Shown: positions 6,147-7,719 of the stretch, in pieces
Layout: every line of letters starts with the position of its first letter
Numbering within the stretch: the stretch's first letter is position 1
From: Coriobacteriia bacterium
GTDB taxonomy: Bacteria > Actinomycetota > Coriobacteriia > Anaerosomatales > Anaerosomataceae
Assembly (NCBI GenBank): GCA_016938395.1
Contig: JAFGUS010000087.1
Location: forward strand, 1-7,719
Direction of reading: 5' to 3'
DNA: 7,719 bases
Position numbers and translations under genes: made by a program
Notes under the pieces: model-generated
What the model was told of the DNA's origin: nothing
The model's database searches: none
What the model saw: only the letters and a program-made list of their open reading frames with translations

Positions 6147-7719
6147 ATGACCGAGCGCGCGACCATACGCTTCGAACCCTCCGGGCGCACGGTGACCGTG
6201 GCGCTCGGCTCGACGCTGCTCGACGCTGCCCGTGCCGCCGGGATCGAGATCGATGCGCCCTGTGGCGGGACCGGTACCTGCGGCTCCTGCCGGGTGCGAG
6301 CCACCGGGGCGCTCTCGGCGATGAGCGGTAGCGAACGCGAGCTGCTCGGCGGTGCGGGCGTGACGGCCGGTAAGCGGCTGGCCTGTCGCACGCGGGTCGA
6401 GGGCGACGCGACCGTACTCATGCCCGACCCGCCTCGTGAGGCTCGTGTAGTCTCGGCCGCGCGGCACAAGGCGGCCGAGGTGCAGTCGCCGCTCGATCGG
6501 GGTATCGACCGGCTCGGCGAGCTCACCGGCACCGCGATCGACATCGGCACCACCACCATCGCGGCCGAGCTGTTGGACCTGCGCACGGGGGCCGTCCTGG
6601 CCACCGCGGGGGGGCTCAACGACCAGCGCGCCATCGGCGCTGACGTGCTCTCGCGGGTGGCACATGCGTCGGCCGGAGGTGCGACGGAGCTCCGTGAGAT
6701 GGTCGTGCGGCAGGTCGATGCGCTGACGCTCGGCATGCTCAAGCAGGCGGGCAGGGACCTCGGCACGCTCGTCGAGAGCGTGGTCGTGGGCAACGTCGCC
6801 ATGACCGGGCTCTTCCTCGGCACGGATGTCACGCCGCTCGGTGAGGCTCCGTACCAGGGCGCTCCCTTGTCGGGCCGTCGCGTCCGAACGGCGGAGATCG
6901 GCTCTTCGCTCCCGGCCGGCCTTGAGGTCTTCGTTCCCCCCGGAGTCTCCGCGTTCGTGGGCTCGGATATCACCGCCGGGTTGCTCGCCACTTCGCTCGC
7001 TGAGCGGATCACCCCCACGCTCTTCATCGACCTCGGTACCAACGGTGAGATCGTGCTGGCGGCACGGGGGCAGCTGCGTGCTGCCACGACTGCAGCAGGG
7101 CCCGCGCTCGAGGGCGCCTCGATCTCGTGCGGCATGCGTGCCGAGGCAGGGGCCATCGAGCAGGTGGAGCTCGACGGCGGCGCGCTCAGGCTCGGTGTGA
7201 TCGGGGAGCGCACGCCGCAGGGCATCTGCGGCAGCGGGCTGCTCGATCTGATCGCCGTTCTGCTGGACGCCGGGCTTGTCGACGCGAGCGGACGCATGCT
7301 CGACACGGTCGGTCACCCACTCAGGATGCGGGTCACGGAGCGCAACGGAGCCCGCGCGTTCATCGTCGATGGGGCGGGCGACATCGTGCTCACCCAGCAT
7401 GACATCCGGCAGGTGCAACTCGCCATCGGCGCAATCCGAGCGGGCGTCGACCTGCTGCTCGCCTCGGTGGCGCTCGAGCCCTCGGCGATCGTGACCGTGG
7501 TGGTCGCGGGCGGGTTCGGCTTCCACGTGCGCGCGGCCTCTCTGGTGCGCCTCGGTCTGCTGCCATCGCAGTGGCTGGACCGCGTGATGTTCGCGGGCAA
7601 CACGGCGCTCGCGGGTGCGCGCATGGCGTTGCTGAGTGGTGCGGTGCGGGAGCGTGCAGATGGGCTCGTCGGACGCGTGCAGACGGTCGACCTTGCGGCT
7701 CACCCCGAGTTCCAGCAGC
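6147..7719 (+). CDS. [2Fe-2S]/ASKHA corrinoid-activation (RACo/DUF4445-like) protein, 3' end outside window
   Basis: Open from ATG 6147 to the right edge (524 codons seen). Residues 1-95 form a plant-type ferredoxin domain with cluster ligands Cys39, Cys45, Cys48 and Cys80 (CGGTGTCGSC then LAC). From about 128 on is an ASKHA ATPase-fold domain: phosphate-1 loop IDIGTTTIAAELLDL (131-145), VGNVAMTGLFLG (214-225), phosphate-2 loop FIDLGTNGEIVLA (293-305), GPALEGASISCGMRAEAGAI (318-337), GICGSGLLDLI (359-369), and adenosine motif VVVAGGFGFHV (451-461). Family members such as RACo reduce inactive Co(II) corrinoid proteins to Co(I) by ATP-driven electron transfer, restoring methyl transfer in acetyl-CoA or O-demethylation pathways. 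The closing VDLAAHPEFQQ resembles the usual end of these proteins, so only some 10-20 residues are probably missing. It is shorter than RACo (~630 aa), with little between the ferredoxin and ASKHA parts. A corrinoid protein or methyltransferase may lie downstream, but none is visible. Confidence 0.92.
   Translation, partial: MTERATIRFEPSGRTVTVALGSTLLDAARAAGIEIDAPCGGTGTCGSCRVRATGALSAMSGSERELLGGAGVTAGKRLACRTRVEGDATVLMPDPPREARVVSAARHKAAEVQSPLDRGIDRLGELTGTAIDIGTTTIAAELLDLRTGAVLATAGGLNDQRAIGADVLSRVAHASAGGATELREMVVRQVDALTLGMLKQAGRDLGTLVESVVVGNVAMTGLFLGTDVTPLGEAPYQGAPLSGRRVRTAEIGSSLPAGLEVFVPPGVSAFVGSDITAGLLATSLAERITPTLFIDLGTNGEIVLAARGQLRAATTAAGPALEGASISCGMRAEAGAIEQVELDGGALRLGVIGERTPQGICGSGLLDLIAVLLDAGLVDASGRMLDTVGHPLRMRVTERNGARAFIVDGAGDIVLTQHDIRQVQLAIGAIRAGVDLLLASVALEPSAIVTVVVAGGFGFHVRAASLVRLGLLPSQWLDRVMFAGNTALAGARMALLSGAVRERADGLVGRVQTVDLAAHPEFQQ

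Noticed and set aside
5867..7306. Second long minus-strand frame (479 codons) in the same area
   Set aside because: Ser/Pro/Arg-rich low-complexity translation, overlapping both the antiporter end and the iron-sulfur gene; a codon-bias shadow.
5931..7703. Very long open frame on the minus strand (590 codons) opposite the iron-sulfur gene
   Set aside because: It is Arg/Glu/His-rich with no recognisable motif, and lies wholly opposite genes with clear family signatures. Long antisense frames are expected in GC-rich coding DNA.

Overview
This is a GC-rich (roughly two-thirds G+C by eye), densely coding window with eight genes, all on the + strand. Base composition, Arg/Ala/Val-rich proteins, GTG start use and strong GGAGG-type ribosome sites suggest an actinobacterium. 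The corrinoid-activation-type iron-sulfur ASKHA protein beside a clade-3 catalase would suit an anaerobic or oxygen-tolerant lineage such as Coriobacteriia/Anaerosomata. That placement is inference; there is no rRNA or other phylogenetic marker here.

Layout. (1) Positions 2-1168: the C-terminal ~80% of a monofunctional heme catalase, cut by the left edge. (2) A 71-nt gap with no clear terminator. (3) Positions 1240-6076: a tight run of six genes that looks like one operon: a DUF853/YjgR-type HerA-like ATPase; a soluble acidic helical protein of unknown function; a B-box-type zinc-finger protein with about four membrane helices; a two-helix membrane protein with a bacterial PH domain; a PrsW-like glutamic intramembrane protease; and a YrbG-type Ca2+/Na+ (cation) antiporter. 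Gaps inside the run are 42, 18, 5, 1 and 1 nt, so the last four genes are probably translationally coupled. (4) A 70-nt gap with an imperfect GC-rich hairpin that may end the operon. (5) Positions 6147 to the right edge: a [2Fe-2S]/ASKHA protein of the RACo (DUF4445) type, missing only its last residues.

How the genes may work together: the catalase removes peroxide. The six-gene run is dominated by membrane or membrane-associated proteins (zinc-finger membrane protein, PH membrane protein, intramembrane protease, antiporter) preceded by a cytosolic P-loop ATPase and a helical protein. A membrane-homeostasis or envelope-stress module is a reasonable hypothesis, but nothing in the sequence proves a shared pathway. 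The last gene probably reactivates a corrinoid protein by ATP-driven one-electron reduction; no methyltransferase or corrinoid protein lies within the window. No RNA gene, CRISPR array, insertion sequence or prophage element was seen.
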